Below are positions 11,770 through 22,429 of a stretch of DNA of 64,000 bases, piece after piece. The DNA is from Gautieria morchelliformis. Taxonomy: Eukaryota; Basidiomycota; Agaricomycetes; Gomphales; Gomphaceae. The translations under genes and the position numbers were made by a program. The stretch spans positions 372,001-436,000 of the forward strand of contig WHVA01000015.1 in the NCBI GenBank assembly GCA_015179125.1, written 5' to 3'. Numbering within the stretch: position 1 is the first letter of the stretch; the number at the start of each line of letters is the position of its first letter. The notes under the pieces were generated by a model, which was not told the origin of the DNA, did not search any database, and saw only the letters and a list, made by a program, of their open reading frames with translations.

Positions 11770-12975
11770 ATGCCTCGCCCTGGCAACCCTAAACCTGTTC
11801 GTCACATGTACAGCAAGGATCTGCGGGATCGCGTTATACACCAAAAATTCAAGCTCAACAAGAAATCAACCGATATTGCAATTGACCTGGATATGTCACT
11901 ACGTGTAGTTCAACGCACAATCAAACTCTGGCGGGATGTTGGAGACGTCGTGGCAGAGCCAAAGCGGCTATCTCATGGGTCAAAAATGACCTCAGCTCAG
12001 AGTGAAGTAAGTAATTCATGTCTGTGTTTAGCTGTAGCTTATTTTATTTTATAACAGTTTCTTCTTGCGCTTCTTGAACGCTCACCCGATCTTTACCTCA
12101 ATGAGCTTGTCGAAGAGCTAGAGGTGCAGCATGGTATTTTAGTAAGTATATTAACTGTCTGGAGGACGCTTCGATATCTTGGCTTGCAAAGAAAGAAAGT
12201 GAGTCATTAAATCCTCGAAGAATGACAACCTTTATATTTGTCTCCAACCCAGGTTTCATGGGCAGCTGCAGAGCACTGTGAAGCCTTGCGGACTGCTTTC
12301 CAGTTTCGTATTGGTAGTGAACCACCGGACCATTTGGTTTTCACAGATGAAAGCGCAATTGACCTTCGCACAACGTATAGACTAATGGGATGGGCTTACA
12401 AGGGATGTAGGCCTCGAGTGCGAGCACGTTTCCAAAAGGGCGAAAGGTAACGATTTGTGCACGGGCCTCCATTATTGTATCGCTAATATCCACTCAGATT
12501 TTCAATCCTTCCGGCGCTCTCACAAGATGGAATCATCTATAGCCATATCAAATTAGGGGCATACGACGGTCCAGAGTTCCTTGGGTTTCTGAAGGGCCTT
12601 TTAGAGGTAATGAACCCTTACCCGGCACCACAGAGCTTTCTTGTTATGGATAACTGCGCCATTCACCACATACCTGAGGTCTCACTCTTATGTGCCCAAA
12701 GGTTTTTACCATTATAAACTGTTTTCACTAGTGTCTAATCTTGCATTTGCAGAGGAATAAAACTGATGCATCTTCCGCCGTACTCGCCCGATCTCAACCC
12801 GATCGAAGAATCATTCTCCTTCATCAAAGCTCACCTCAGACGTCATGGTGCCGAGTTCCGTGCATGTGTTGCAAGTAAGGAGAGGGCTGAGCTATTCATG
12901 TTTCTCTATGAGGCACTGGATCGGATTACACGCAGACATGCGCGAGGGTGGATGAAGGACTGTGGCTATCTGTAG
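11770..12975 (+). CDS. Tc1/mariner-type (DD34E) transposase, intact across four introns
   Basis: The exons 11770-12006, 12058-12198, 12253-12446, 12498-12701 and 12753-12975 join without a stop into 332 residues. Introns are 51-54 bases with GT-AG ends. The N-terminal part (MPRPGNPKPVRHMYSKDLRD, then ATDIAIDLDMS-like helix-turn-helix) fits the paired-type DNA-binding region. The catalytic triad is visible: D in VFTDES (exon 3), D in FLVMDNCAIHH (exon 4) and E in PPYSPDLNPIEE (exon 5), with 34 residues between the second D and E. Family knowledge: such enzymes cut and paste DNA at TA sites. I find no clear terminal inverted repeats around the gene, so it is either a transposon with short or diverged ends or a host-captured copy. 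Neighbours are unrelated. Confidence 0.88.
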
Positions 12976-13199
12976 TGCAGTTGTACTACTGTAATGTAAT
13001 TTTTTTGTTGTCAGAATGTTGAAAATTATCTGCAATGTGATGGATGATATTGGTAAACAACACTTAGTAGTGCAAAAAGTACTCATTGGCCAATTACGTG
13101 CGTCGAGTATCGTAGTATTGTGATAATTCCTACAGTGGCTACAGGATCTCGTAATATTATATGCGTTACATGCGGTCTTTCCCAGCTCATCCTCTCTCT

Positions 13200-14413
13200 T
13201 CACTTCATTTCCTCCTCCTCGACTCTCTCTTCACCTGTCATTTCCCCCTCATTAACATAATCCCAACTCTCTGGCAGGTCTGAAAGAGATTCAAGCCCAA
13301 TCATTACATACTGCCTGTATGGCTTGGTGGCCTGTAAAGTGTACTCATCGGCATTCACCTTAACGAAGTCTGGTGTCAGCCATTCCAGAGCAGTCTCCCG
13401 AGAAAGCGTTAACCATTGAATCAAGAGTTCGGAGAATGGCTTGAAGCCCATGGAGAAGTTTTTCACGGCATCCTGTTGCTTTAACCTATCAAGGAAACTT
13501 CCCCTAGCTTGTAACACAGGTAACTCGTCGGAGAGCATCGTTTGACGGTAATTCTGTTCTAGTCTCCCGAGTGCCCCCTTGGTCTCCAGAATCTCCAGAA
13601 TCGACCAAAATAAAACCCATATAAACGACTCCAGGTCATCAATTACTTGGTGCACAACTTGCGTTCCAGAGTCCCAAGCAACAATCAGCGCCTGAGACAT
13701 GAAAGGCAGCGTACCCTAGAACCATGTAAATCACAAGCCGCACACAGCAACTAAAGACCCACCGAGTGATGCTTTGCTAATTCCCGCTTCTGATCCATCC
13801 AATGAATCGCCTGGTCCCCATCGCATATGAATCCCACACATCTAGTAACTTCTCGAGTCACGGCAAAACTGAAGCAAACATAAAAAAACGAAAGGACTGA
13901 TGTGAAAGACGGTATGTACTCTGCCACAGGCGGCCGCTCAGCCTCATCCATCAGCATGACGTTCCCGACGCTTACATCGCGGTGCAACCAGCCGTTCTTA
14001 AACAGCCCAAAATGCCCTGTCGATCACCATTATAGGTAAATCATGTCCGATGCCCTCTTCGTTCACATACCCAACATGGTGTGCACTATGCAACGCACGA
14101 GCAATTGAGAACTTTGTGCAGCTCGCAGTGACATCCCTCGGGTCTCAAAAACAGATCGCATATGTATTCGTTCGTCAGGCCTAACCCCGGCGTATGGCTC
14201 TGGCGCACACACGGGCCAATACGTTGCATCATCAGGTATGAGCTTATCCATTCCGTCCTCGACAGGGTATGAGACAAGGATGTCTGGCAGTCCAAATCCG
14301 CCCGATAACGCTCCAAACATTGTGCCTTCTTCGTTATGGGTTTTCAAGGGCCATGAATCTTTCAGAATGACAGTGTCCGGCAAGAGAAAAGATATGCCTC
14401 CCTTCAACCTCAA
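13200..14413 (-). CDS. FunK1-type protein kinase (N-terminal exons extend to about 14.8 kb)
   Basis: FunK1 kinases are a basidiomycete-expanded protein kinase family of mostly unknown targets. Visible exons are 14071 and upstream (from about 14413), 14016-13920, 13841-13763 and 13715-13200. The joins give ...TMLGHFGLFKNGWLHRDVSVGNVMLMDEAE, with the catalytic loop HRD...N. Then follows CVGFICDGDQA at the DFG-equivalent place, then GTLPFMSQALI and HQVIDDLESFIWVLFW, the family hallmark DDLES-W block. Introns are 47-78 bases. The upstream exon contains the N-lobe-side block RIHMRSVFETRGMSLRAAQS. A further minus-strand frame (14565-14795) probably holds the N-terminal exon(s), but the splices there are unresolved. 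The core looks intact. Confidence 0.8.
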
Positions 14414-14989
14414 GGGTTCTCGACTGTCAGTCTCTTTTCCAGGCTGAGAACGCGGGGGTTGGTGACTTCATAAGTTATACCGGTGAGTGGACGAAGGTTT
14501 AGTGGGAGAACCATCGGTGGCGGTTGCATCTTCAAACCCAATTGTTAACTACTGGCCCAGATCTCTAAACGTCAAAACGCACCCTTCTTGACCAAAAGAT
14601 ACACACGCATTGCTCATCCGCGAACGCAACGTTGGTCACAAAGTGTTTTCGAAATCTTGAATATACCCCTCTCGGGAATCGCAATGTCTGCGATGGTACG
14701 AGTAGTATTGATTCCAGCGTGGTTTGTGTCGGTCCAAGAATTAATCCCAACCACTCCGCGGACAAATCCTTTAAAGCCTCCCTCTCACCACCCACAAGGC
14801 TTCATGTACATGAGTAAATAGAAAAATACCAATTAAGAGATTAAAAAAATTGTTGAGCATAAATTTTACTGTTTCTCCAGGGCGCACGAAGAGGACCGAC
14901 CATTCACCAACCCTCCCCTCCCTCGCTACGTTCGGGGGGTCCCCCAAACCGGGTCGGTTCAGGTCGGCACGCTAAAGCCTCGTTCGTGC

Positions 14990-15215
14990 ATCCAAAATAG
15001 TATATGTGTACCGTGAATTTCATGTACCAACAATTAAAATGCCACATTGAGGTATAGAAAGAAAGTAGAGAAAAAGCCAATAGGGCCAGTGAACCATTTA
15101 CAAAAATAAATGCAAGTGCCAAGAAAACATCTGCACTGAGCAGAGCTCGAACCCACGCCCAGCCTGACACAGGGTTAACAATTCAACCACTGCACTAAGC
15201 CAACTTAATACCACA
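14990..15215 (-). mobile_element. tRNA-derived SINE-like repeat
   Basis: On the minus strand a tRNA-like head starts about 15212. It has an A-box-like TTGGCTTAGTGCAGTGG and, about 35 bases on, a B-box GGGTTCGAGCTC. The segment between them contains TGTTAAC, reminiscent of a tRNA-Asn anticodon loop, but the stems do not fold into a functional tRNA. An unrelated AT-rich body of about 150 bases follows. Both internal RNA polymerase III boxes are in the right order and spacing. Only one copy is in the window, so the 3' end is a guess. Confidence 0.5.
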
Positions 15216-15853
15216 AAGTACCCTTTAAACATTATATATTCATACATGAGACACTTATAGTTACAATAAATTCAACATGTTTTAATCTTTCAGAATGTTT
15301 CTGAGGCATTTTATTGCCATTATATTATGTTTTTCTTTATAAATAAACTTCATTGTGATGTGGAGAACTTACGTGAGCGTGTGCGTCAGAGTCCGAACCG
15401 TCGCGTCGGGGTGGGGATTTAAGACTTTCCCCTGCAAGGGCTCTACTGGAAAGCTGGCACTTATACTAGTAGGACCGTTGCCGTTTCCTTGTCTTATTCA
15501 TAGTATACATTAGTACTTACTCCTCTTTGCCACTTCCCCAGCGTACAGTAAGCATTTCCACAGCAAGGGTTCTGCCGGTATCGAATATCGGAATAACTTT
15601 TGATGGAATTGGATAAGGTTATGCAAGCATAAGTATATCATGAACCTTGTGATGCAATACCCTGATCTCAGAACCCAAGGTGGAACATAACAGGAGATAT
15701 ATATCAACGATACAGGGTCCAAGACGAGGTGAAAATGCCGTAGAGTGGTGGATGATCATGATGGCGCACACAATGACCATAGGGTATAGCATGCTGGCAA
15801 AGGTGAGGCGAGATGTTTGTATCCCGAACAGGCTACCGAGCCAGCTGGGTCGC
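15216..15853. other. Unassigned flank with a minus-strand frame ending at an LTR
   Basis: A minus-strand frame is open from the LTR boundary (15853) to about 15620 and is hydrophobic (ASMLYPMVIVCAIMIIHHST), suggesting a membrane segment. It has no recognised family and seems cut off at its upstream side by the LTR at 15854. The rest shows nothing recognisable. Confidence 0.3.
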
Positions 15854-16416
15854 TGTAAGGACCCGGCCTTTGGCCGGCTACTTACCGGTAGAACCTTCTT
15901 CCGAGCCCGAGCCTTGTGATATTCATGCCCGAGTACATATGATACTTATCCGTGCCCGAGCCCGATCCCGAGCTTGAACTCATATCCGACCTTGATCCCA
16001 TGCCCGTATCCCCCTTAGTTACTGATTCCGCTCCATCACGCATCATTCGTATATTACCTCGCCCTGACCTCGGTCTCCTGACCTCGCCCTGACCTCCACT
16101 AATCTGTTCGCCCCTGACTTGCACCTCATCCGTATATAACCCCCTTGTATGCATTCCTACTCCTCAGTCTGAAAAATCAACTATCGTGTCCCTTCGATCC
16201 CTAGCTAGTTTCTACGCCTCGCCTCTTAAGCTAGAACCTCGCCTCTTATTCGTTTACCTCCGAAGTTGGGACTCGTGCGTAGGGTCGGCGCAGCACATAA
16301 GCTGAAGCCAAGTCCCTCTCCGACTTCCCCATCCAAACCTCGCCCTGTAACCTCGGACCTTGACTCGGGTTTCGTCCCCGACCTCGGTCAACCTTACGAC
16401 GGATCGTATCGTAACA
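15854..16416 (+). mobile_element. Gypsy LTR, inverted copy (solo)
   Basis: A 563-base LTR running TGTAAGGACCCGG...CGTAACA in plus orientation. It is nearly identical (I count only two or three differences by eye) to the reverse complement of the LTR at 16652-17213, 235 bases away. TATA-like GTATATAACCCCC is at about 16131. The left flank is GTCGC; the right flank is GGTTA, so no ordinary target duplication is present. See the finding on the mirrored GTCGC. Confidence 0.85.
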
Positions 16417-16651
16417 GGTTATTACAGGCCGGTTATTATGGTATCCCTACAACGGCTGTCCCACAGCTTGCCCTGCCAGGATCCATCGGAGCCAATGTCA
16501 TACAGCAGAGATTAAGAGCTCACACCCAGCCGCGACGCCGACCACATATGGACAAGTCTCAATATCAGCCCCCGTCCTGCAATCTAGCTGGCAGTGTCTA
16601 TTGCTGATGACCTCCGAAACCTTCCCCTCTTTATCGTCAATCATAAGCGAC
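16417..16651. other. Spacer between two inverted LTRs
   Basis: 235 bases with no recognisable gene, separating the inverted LTR copies. It ends in GCGAC, the reverse complement of the GTCGC that precedes the LTR at 15854. Confidence 0.5.
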
Positions 16652-17213
16652 TGTTACGATACGATCCGTCGTAAGGTTGACCGAGGTCGGGGACGAAACC
16701 CGAGTCAAGGTCCGAGGTTACAGGGCGAGGTTTGGATGGGGAAGTCGGAGAGGGACTTGGCTTCAGCTTATGTGCTGCGCCGACCCTACGCACGAGTCCC
16801 AACTTCGGAGGTAAACGAATAAGAGGCGAGGTTCTAGCTTAAGAGGCGAGGCGTAGAAACTAGCTAGGGATCGAAGGGACACGATAGTTGATTTTCAGAC
16901 TGAGGAGTAGGAATGCATACAAGGGGGTTATATACGGACGAGGTGCAAGTCAGGGGCGAACAGATTAGTGGAGGTCAGGGCGAGGTCAGGAGACCGAGGT
17001 CAGGGCGAGGTAATATACGAATGATGCGTGATGGAGCGGAATCAGTAACTAAGGGGGATACGGGCATGGGATCAAGGTCGGATATGAGTTCAAGCTCGGG
17101 ATCGGGCTCGGGCACGGATAAGTATCATATGTACTCGGGCATGAATATCACAAGGCTCGGGCTCGGAAGAAGGTTCTACCGGTAAGTAGCCGGCCAAAGG
17201 CCGGGTCCTTACA
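16652..17213 (-). mobile_element. 3' LTR of the 16.7-24.0 kb Gypsy element
   Basis: 562 bases, TGTAAGG...CGTAACA read on the minus strand. Immediately before it (minus sense) lies the polypurine tract GAGGGGGGGAATAC. It is closer to the inverted LTR at 15854-16416 than to its own 5' partner. Confidence 0.85.
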
Positions 17214-17516
17214 GTATTCCCCCCTCATGGCCGAGACCCTCGAGGCCGTAATGTGAACAGGGTTCGCCTATCCTTGAATCTAGATCTCGGTCCGATGTTA
17301 AGTAGCCGGAAAGGCGAAGCTTAAATCGTAGCCGAGGTTGGATAAAAGGGTGGGTAGGAAGGCAGCGAACCCCATTGCCAACTAATATGGTGCGCCCTCA
17401 AGCCCTCTTCAGCTCAGCCGTCGACGAGAACAGCGTGAACAACGCGTTCGACCAGACTTTGTTGTCTGAGGAGAACGGAGCCTCGGGCGAGGTTACGCCC
17501 GAGGATCGACCCGAGG

Positions 17517-18298
17517 TTGGCACATTGCCAATTGATGAGACGGGGCCATCGACATGCGGCAGCCGTGGCAGGAAGGACCGAGTGGAAAGAAGGTGAGTAC
17601 CGTAGTTGTCTAATCATGGACGCTGCTGATTCGTCTAGTATAAGCGCATGTTATTCTCCTACCACCCGACCGACTTGTCCCTATACGGGTACAAGCTCGC
17701 CGACGGGGGACCTCGCGAGTGGCAGCTCGCGACCAAGGCCGAGGAAAGAGGCCAAGGTTCAGGACGAAGTTGCAGAGGACGACGACTCGAGTGATTGGGT
17801 CGAGAGGAACCTCGAGACAAGGGTAGAGCGGATGGAAGCGAGGTTGAGCGAGGAGAAGGGTAAGGAGACTGGGGAAGTGAGGCAGCGTGAGGAGACAGAG
17901 GTCGGGGAAGCGAGGCAGACTGAGGGGGAGGAAACCGAGGTTGGAGGTCGGAGGGCGAAAAAGGACAAGAAGACGAAAAGATCGGAGCGAAGTGCGGAGA
18001 TGAGGGAGTTGATAGCGGCGGTGAGGGATGTGGGACAGAAGGTTGGCGAGGTTGGGGAGAGGGTGTGCGAGTTGCTAGGGGAGTTTAGGGCTGGAATGAC
18101 AGGATGAACAGGGCGGATGTGGAGTTCATGAGGATAAGGAGGAGGCGGAATTATTTGAAGCGGATGCAGGGGGCGAGGGACTTGGCAGATCATGGGGGAC
18201 ATGGGGGTCTGGTGGAGCGAAGTAGTAGTAGTAATGAGGAGGAGTCAGGTGAGGGTAGCGAGGGGAGCGAGGGAGAGGATATGAGGATGGTGGAGTGA
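17517..18298 (+). CDS. Opposite-strand ORFs of unknown function within the Gypsy element
   Basis: Two overlapping plus-strand frames lie between the chromodomain end and the 3' LTR of a minus-strand retrotransposon. The first (17517-18107, 196 residues) has a Ser/Thr-rich start and a long charged, probably coiled-coil region (WVERNLETRVERMEARLSEE and Glu/Lys-rich repeats). The second (18104-18298, 64 residues) is basic, then strongly acidic. They overlap by ATGA. A short upstream frame (17375-17596) may be an extra exon, as a GTGAGT donor and a GTCTAG acceptor lie near 17593 and 17640. No homologue is recognised. Antisense ORFs in this position are known from some plant Gypsy elements; whether this one is expressed is unknown. 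Confidence 0.4.
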
Positions 18299-18362
18299 AC
18301 TAGTAAATGGAATAATAGGCTTTTCTTGGTTTTTTATCGATTTTTTGTTGTTCGATTGCGAG

Positions 18363-18392
18363 GGTTTTTTTTTTTTTTTTTTTTTTTTTTTA
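18363..18392 (+). repeat. Poly(T) run
   Basis: About 30 T residues between the opposite-strand ORFs and the chromodomain stop. It marks the boundary of the extra 3' segment of the element. Confidence 0.9.
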
Positions 18393-18432
18393 TCTAACTA
18401 CTGGGGTCATGGGGGTTAACAAAGGAAAATGA

Positions 18433-19281
18433 TCATAGAGCAGTCAAAGGGCCGGGCTTGCCCGGGTAAGAGTCATGGAAATCCGTGACCAGCTCCGAGG
18501 CATGATCAAGCTCGGAAGCGAGGATCCACGAGGTTTCTTCGTCGGTACCTTCGTAACCAGTCCACCTAACAAGGTAGAGTAATTTGCAGCTCTTGCGTCT
18601 ATTATCGATCTTCGAGTCGAGGATTTCGGAAACCTCGAACTCGGGTTCGCCGTCGATAACGACTGGGGGCGGAGGCGGCTGAACTCGGTTTGGTATGGTG
18701 TTGGGCGAGGCTGGTTCGAGCATAGATACGTGGAAGACCGGATGGACTGAATGCATGTGTTCTGGAAGTCGAAGGGTGAAGGAGTGAGTACCCGCTCGGG
18801 AAATGATTTCAAAAGGACCCAAGAACTTCTCGGCGAGCTTCTTGGTAGGCCGAGTTGTTCGAAAGTACTGTGCCTTCACAAAGGCGAGGGATCCTACTTG
18901 GAAATCAGGAGCGGGCTTGCGACGAACATCGGCCGAGGCTTGGTAAGTTTTCTGAGCCTCGAGGATGGCGTGGCGAAGTTCTTGGTGAAGCTCGTCCAGG
19001 TCAACCACGAAGTCTCGGGCTCGTGCCGAGGCGAGGTCGCGCTCGGGGTGAACTGCGAGGTTCGGATGGTAGCCTTTATTGGCAAAGAATGGGGAGACGC
19101 CGGTGGTTGCGCTAGGCGCGTTGTTGTAGGCGAACTCGGCTAGGGGAAGGAGCGAAGCCCAATTGGACTGCTGATAGTTGCAATAGATCCTGAGGTACTG
19201 TTCCAAAGTTTGGTTAGCACGCTCGGTCTGACCGTCACCCTCGGGATGATATCCCGAGGTGAAATGCAACCGCATGTCCAA
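18433..19281 (-). CDS. Gypsy integrase C-terminal part with chromodomain (fossil)
   Basis: Contains the end of the integrase core (TERANQTLEQYLRIYCNYQQ), the GPFEI and HPVFHVSMLEP motifs of the C-terminal integrase region, and a chromodomain-like end (CKLLYLVRWTGYEGTDEETSW). Chromodomains of this type guide integration towards marked chromatin. Belongs to the element at 16652-23968. Confidence 0.85.
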   Translation of the reverse strand: MDMRLHFTSGYHPEGDGQTERANQTLEQYLRIYCNYQQSNWASLLPLAEFAYNNAPSATTGVSPFFANKGYHPNLAVHPERDLASARARDFVVDLDELHQELRHAILEAQKTYQASADVRRKPAPDFQVGSLAFVKAQYFRTTRPTKKLAEKFLGPFEIISRAGTHSFTLRLPEHMHSVHPVFHVSMLEPASPNTIPNRVQPPPPPVVIDGEPEFEVSEILDSKIDNRRKSCKLLYLVRWTGYEGTDEETSWILASELDHASELVTDFHDSYPGKPGPLTAL

Positions 19282-19821
19282 GGCTTTCCCTAGAGAACGC
19301 CAGAAATGCGAGACAAACTCGGAACCCCTGTCCGAGGTGACGTGCGAGGGACTCCATGCTTTGAAAAGACATGAAGACGAAGAGGTGAGCGAGCTCTTGC
19401 GAGGTTATCTTGTCTGTGGTTGGAATGAAGATAACCTGCTTAGTGAAGCGGTCAACAATCACTAGGATGGAGGTGAACTCGGATGAAGGGGGGAGTTGCT
19501 CAATGAAATCCATAGAGATGGAATTCCAAGGTTTCTCGGGAACAGGAAGTTGCTTGAGGAGACCATAGGGTTTGTGACGTTGTGGCTTGCTTCGCATACA
19601 AGTGGTACACGTCTTGCAATAATCCTTGACAAAGGATCTAATCCCGGCCAAGTATAGTCTCGTCGGATCAGCTCCAAGGTCTTGTTGACCCCGAAGTGTC
19701 CCGAGAGGATGTGATCGTGCTTGTATTGCAGGATGCGAAGTCGAAGGTCTTGGGCCCCTGGAACATAGGTTCGGTTGTCAAGTTGAGAAACCCTCGGGGT
19801 CTGTGGTCCACCTCGGGTCAT
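19235..19821 (-). CDS. Gypsy integrase zinc-binding and core region (fossil)
   Basis: Holds the HHCC-type region (ILSGHFGVNKTLELIRRDY, CKTCTTCMRSK) and the start of the catalytic core (WNSISMDFIEQLPPS, ILVIVDRFTKQ). Part of the pol region of the 16652-23968 element, which is broken. Confidence 0.8.
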
Positions 19822-20473
19822 TAACCAAGCCGAGGTGCGACTTGGCTATGGGGTCCGAGGGGAGGTTCGCTAGTATGTCAGCTCGGATCTGCTCGGTATC
19901 AAGCAGTGAAGCGGCTCGGAGTACGATGGGAGCGAGGTTAGTAGCTCTAAGGGACGATGCCAGCTGGTGCTGAGTAAACACTGGCCGTAGGTTCTGCGGG
20001 TTTATGGTGGCATAGTCGCTATTCCCCTCTTTAAGGTAGACGTCCCATCGTCTAGTGAGAGAGTCAGGCTTCGTTCCGAGGCGACCTGGTCGGAAGCGTA
20101 TGGCGAGGTTGAACTGGGAAAGGTATTCCGACCACCGAGCTTGTCGACGGGTCAAGAGCTTCGTAGTTGAAAAGTATTCGAGGTTCTTGTGATCGGTGAT
20201 AACGTCAACTGGTTCGCCTGAGCCCTCTAGGTAGTGTCGCCAGCGTTGAAAGGCTTCAAAAATGGCGAGGAGCTCCTTGTCGTGAACATCGTAGTTGAGC
20301 TCGGTAGAGGTGAATGTGCGGGAGTGGAAAGCGACGGGATGAAGTTCGCCTTCCGAGGTTCGTAGTGATAAGATTGCCGCTAAGGCATAATCTGATGCAT
20401 CAGTCTCTACGATCAGTGGAAGGTCAGGAATCCAGTGAGTAAGGATAGGGGCGGTAGTGAACGCCCTCTTCAA
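19778..20473 (-). CDS. Gypsy RNase H region (fossil)
   Basis: Shows the RNase H start (LPLIVETDASDYALAAIL), the FHSRTFTSTELNYDVHDKEL block and VITDHKNLEYFSTTK, all typical of Ty3/Gypsy. Part of the pol region of the 16652-23968 element. Confidence 0.85.
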   Translation of the reverse strand: MKRAFTTAPILTHWIPDLPLIVETDASDYALAAILSLRTSEGELHPVAFHSRTFTSTELNYDVHDKELLAIFEAFQRWRHYLEGSGEPVDVITDHKNLEYFSTTKLLTRRQARWSEYLSQFNLAIRFRPGRLGTKPDSLTRRWDVYLKEGNSDYATINPQNLRPVFTQHQLASSLRATNLAPIVLRAASLLDTEQIRADILANLPSDPIAKSHLGLVNDPRWTTDPEGFST

Positions 20474-20655
20474 CAGGTTGAAAGCCCGTCGACAATCCTC
20501 GGAAAAATTCCAAGGGGTACCCTTGCGGGTAAGTCGGGTGAGAGGAATGGTGATGTCGGAGTAGTTGTGAATGAAACGTCGGTAGAAGTTGGCGAAGCCG
20601 AGGAAGGATTGGATGTCGCGAACTTTGCGAGGTTCAGGCCAGTCTTGAATGACCT

Positions 20656-22084
20656 TTACTTGTCATCTGCCATAGTGAGGCCCTCGGGAGAGAGTATGTA
20701 GCCGAGGAATTCAACCGAGTCGCGATGGAACTCGCATTTGTCTTCTTTGGCGAAGAGGTTGTTGAGTCGTAGTCGTCGCAAGACTTCCTTGACATGTTCA
20801 ACATGTTTGGAGGGGTCACTGGAGTAGATTAGAATGTCATCCAAGTATACCACCACACAAACGTCCAAAAGGTCGGCGAACACCTCGTTCATGAATCTCT
20901 GGAAGGCAGCAGGGCCATTAGTGAGACCAAATGGCATAACCAACCATTCAAAGACCCATAGCGAGTCCTGAAGGCGGTTTCCATTCGTCACCCTCGGCCA
21001 CCCGTACGAGGTGGTAAGCGTGACGAAGGTCAATTTTCGTATAGATGCGAGCATTCTTTGGAGCATCAAGTAAGTCAGCAATCAATGGCAATGGATACCG
21101 ATCTTTTTTTGAGATTTTGTTCAAACCTCGGAAGTCGACACACAACCGAAGTGAGCCATCTTTTTTGCGAACGAACAATACCGGTGCACCATGAGGCGAG
21201 CGTGAAGGTCGGATGAAACCGATGTTTAAATGCTCGTCGATGAACTCGCGAAGTGCTTTGAGTTCGGAAGCTGAGAGAGAGTAGATGGGACCGATAGGTG
21301 GCGAGGTCCCTTCTTCGAGGTTGATTTTGATATCGTGAGGTCGGTGGGGAGCTAGAGTGTCAGCGCGTGCTTTGCTGAACACATCTGCAAATTCGTGATA
21401 TACTTCGGGAACATGTTTCTTAACGTTCTCAGGAAGCTCGGAAGAGCTTCCTCCCGATGTTGCCCCTCTGGCGAGGAGCTCAGGCGAAGCCAAATTGAGC
21501 TGAAACACTTCGGACCCTTCCAATCTAGATGCGCGCATGAAAGCGGGTGCATTGATTAGGGAAACGAGGGGTGCTTGCAACTTCGGAAGCGAGGTCGGAG
21601 GCGGGGGCGAAGATGCCGTAGGCGAGGTCGAAGTCGTAGCCGAAGCTGAGCGGGCTGACGTCGCCGGGGTCGCTGGAGTCGTTGTTAGGTCGATGGTCTT
21701 GAAAGTAATACTGCCCAATACCCAGTCAATCGACGGATTGTAGCGGGTGAGCCAGTTGTGGCCAAGTACCATCGAGCAACTTGAGTCGAGCGAGGTTACG
21801 TAGAAGGTAACCCATTGTTGTTCGCCGGTCGGAAAGCAAATGCAGAGGTCTAGAGCTTGGGTAATGGTAGTGTTAGTACTACCGTCAAATAGTTTCAAGG
21901 GTATAGGAGAGACAGGATAAGCAGGCATGGAGTACTTCTGGACAAATCTGGATTCAATAAAACAGTCTGAGGACCCGCAGTCAACTAATGCAACAAAAGC
22001 GACGTTGGGCAGCGAAGGCGAGGTTAGATCTACATTAAGGGAATCTTTGGACAATGAATGAGAAGCGGCGCTGAGTCTGAGCAC
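20656..22084 (-). CDS. Gypsy protease and reverse transcriptase region (fossil)
   Basis: The protease part has the active-site-like LVDCGSSDCFIESRFV and VLGHNWLTRYNPSIDW. The reverse transcriptase part has DRYPLPLIADLLD, YTKIDLRHAYHLVRV, MPFGLTNGPAAFQRFMNEVF and the catalytic VVVYLDDILIYS. It lies downstream of gag within the 16652-23968 element. Confidence 0.85.
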
Positions 22085-22429
22085 ACGGGTGAGGTTACCG
22101 CAATCCTCGGATCGTGTGGTTCCGAGGTTGCTACCTATTTTTTCACCTCCGTAATGGAGGCTGAAGTCCCCTCGTTAGGGGTCTTCGTTGCCCGACCTTT
22201 AGAACCGCTACTATTGGTAGACTTGTTCTTCGGGCAGTCCTTGACGACGTGACCTTTGGTGCCGCAAAGCAGACAAAGTCCTTGGTCGACCCGACGTTGG
22301 CGCTCCTCGGGAAGCAGTTTGCCATCCTTCCCGAGTTTGCTCGAAATGTCGGGCTGGCTCTTGTTGTTCGAAGAGTTGTTGTTGTTGGAACCCTTGCCGC
22401 TGTTGTTAGTCTTGTTGCGGTTCTTATTG

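Noticed and set aside
15882-17185. Identical 90-residue frames (MHTRGLYTDEVQ...) at 15882-16154 and 16913-17185
   Set aside because: Both lie wholly inside copies of the same LTR, so the identity reflects LTR similarity and not a conserved gene.
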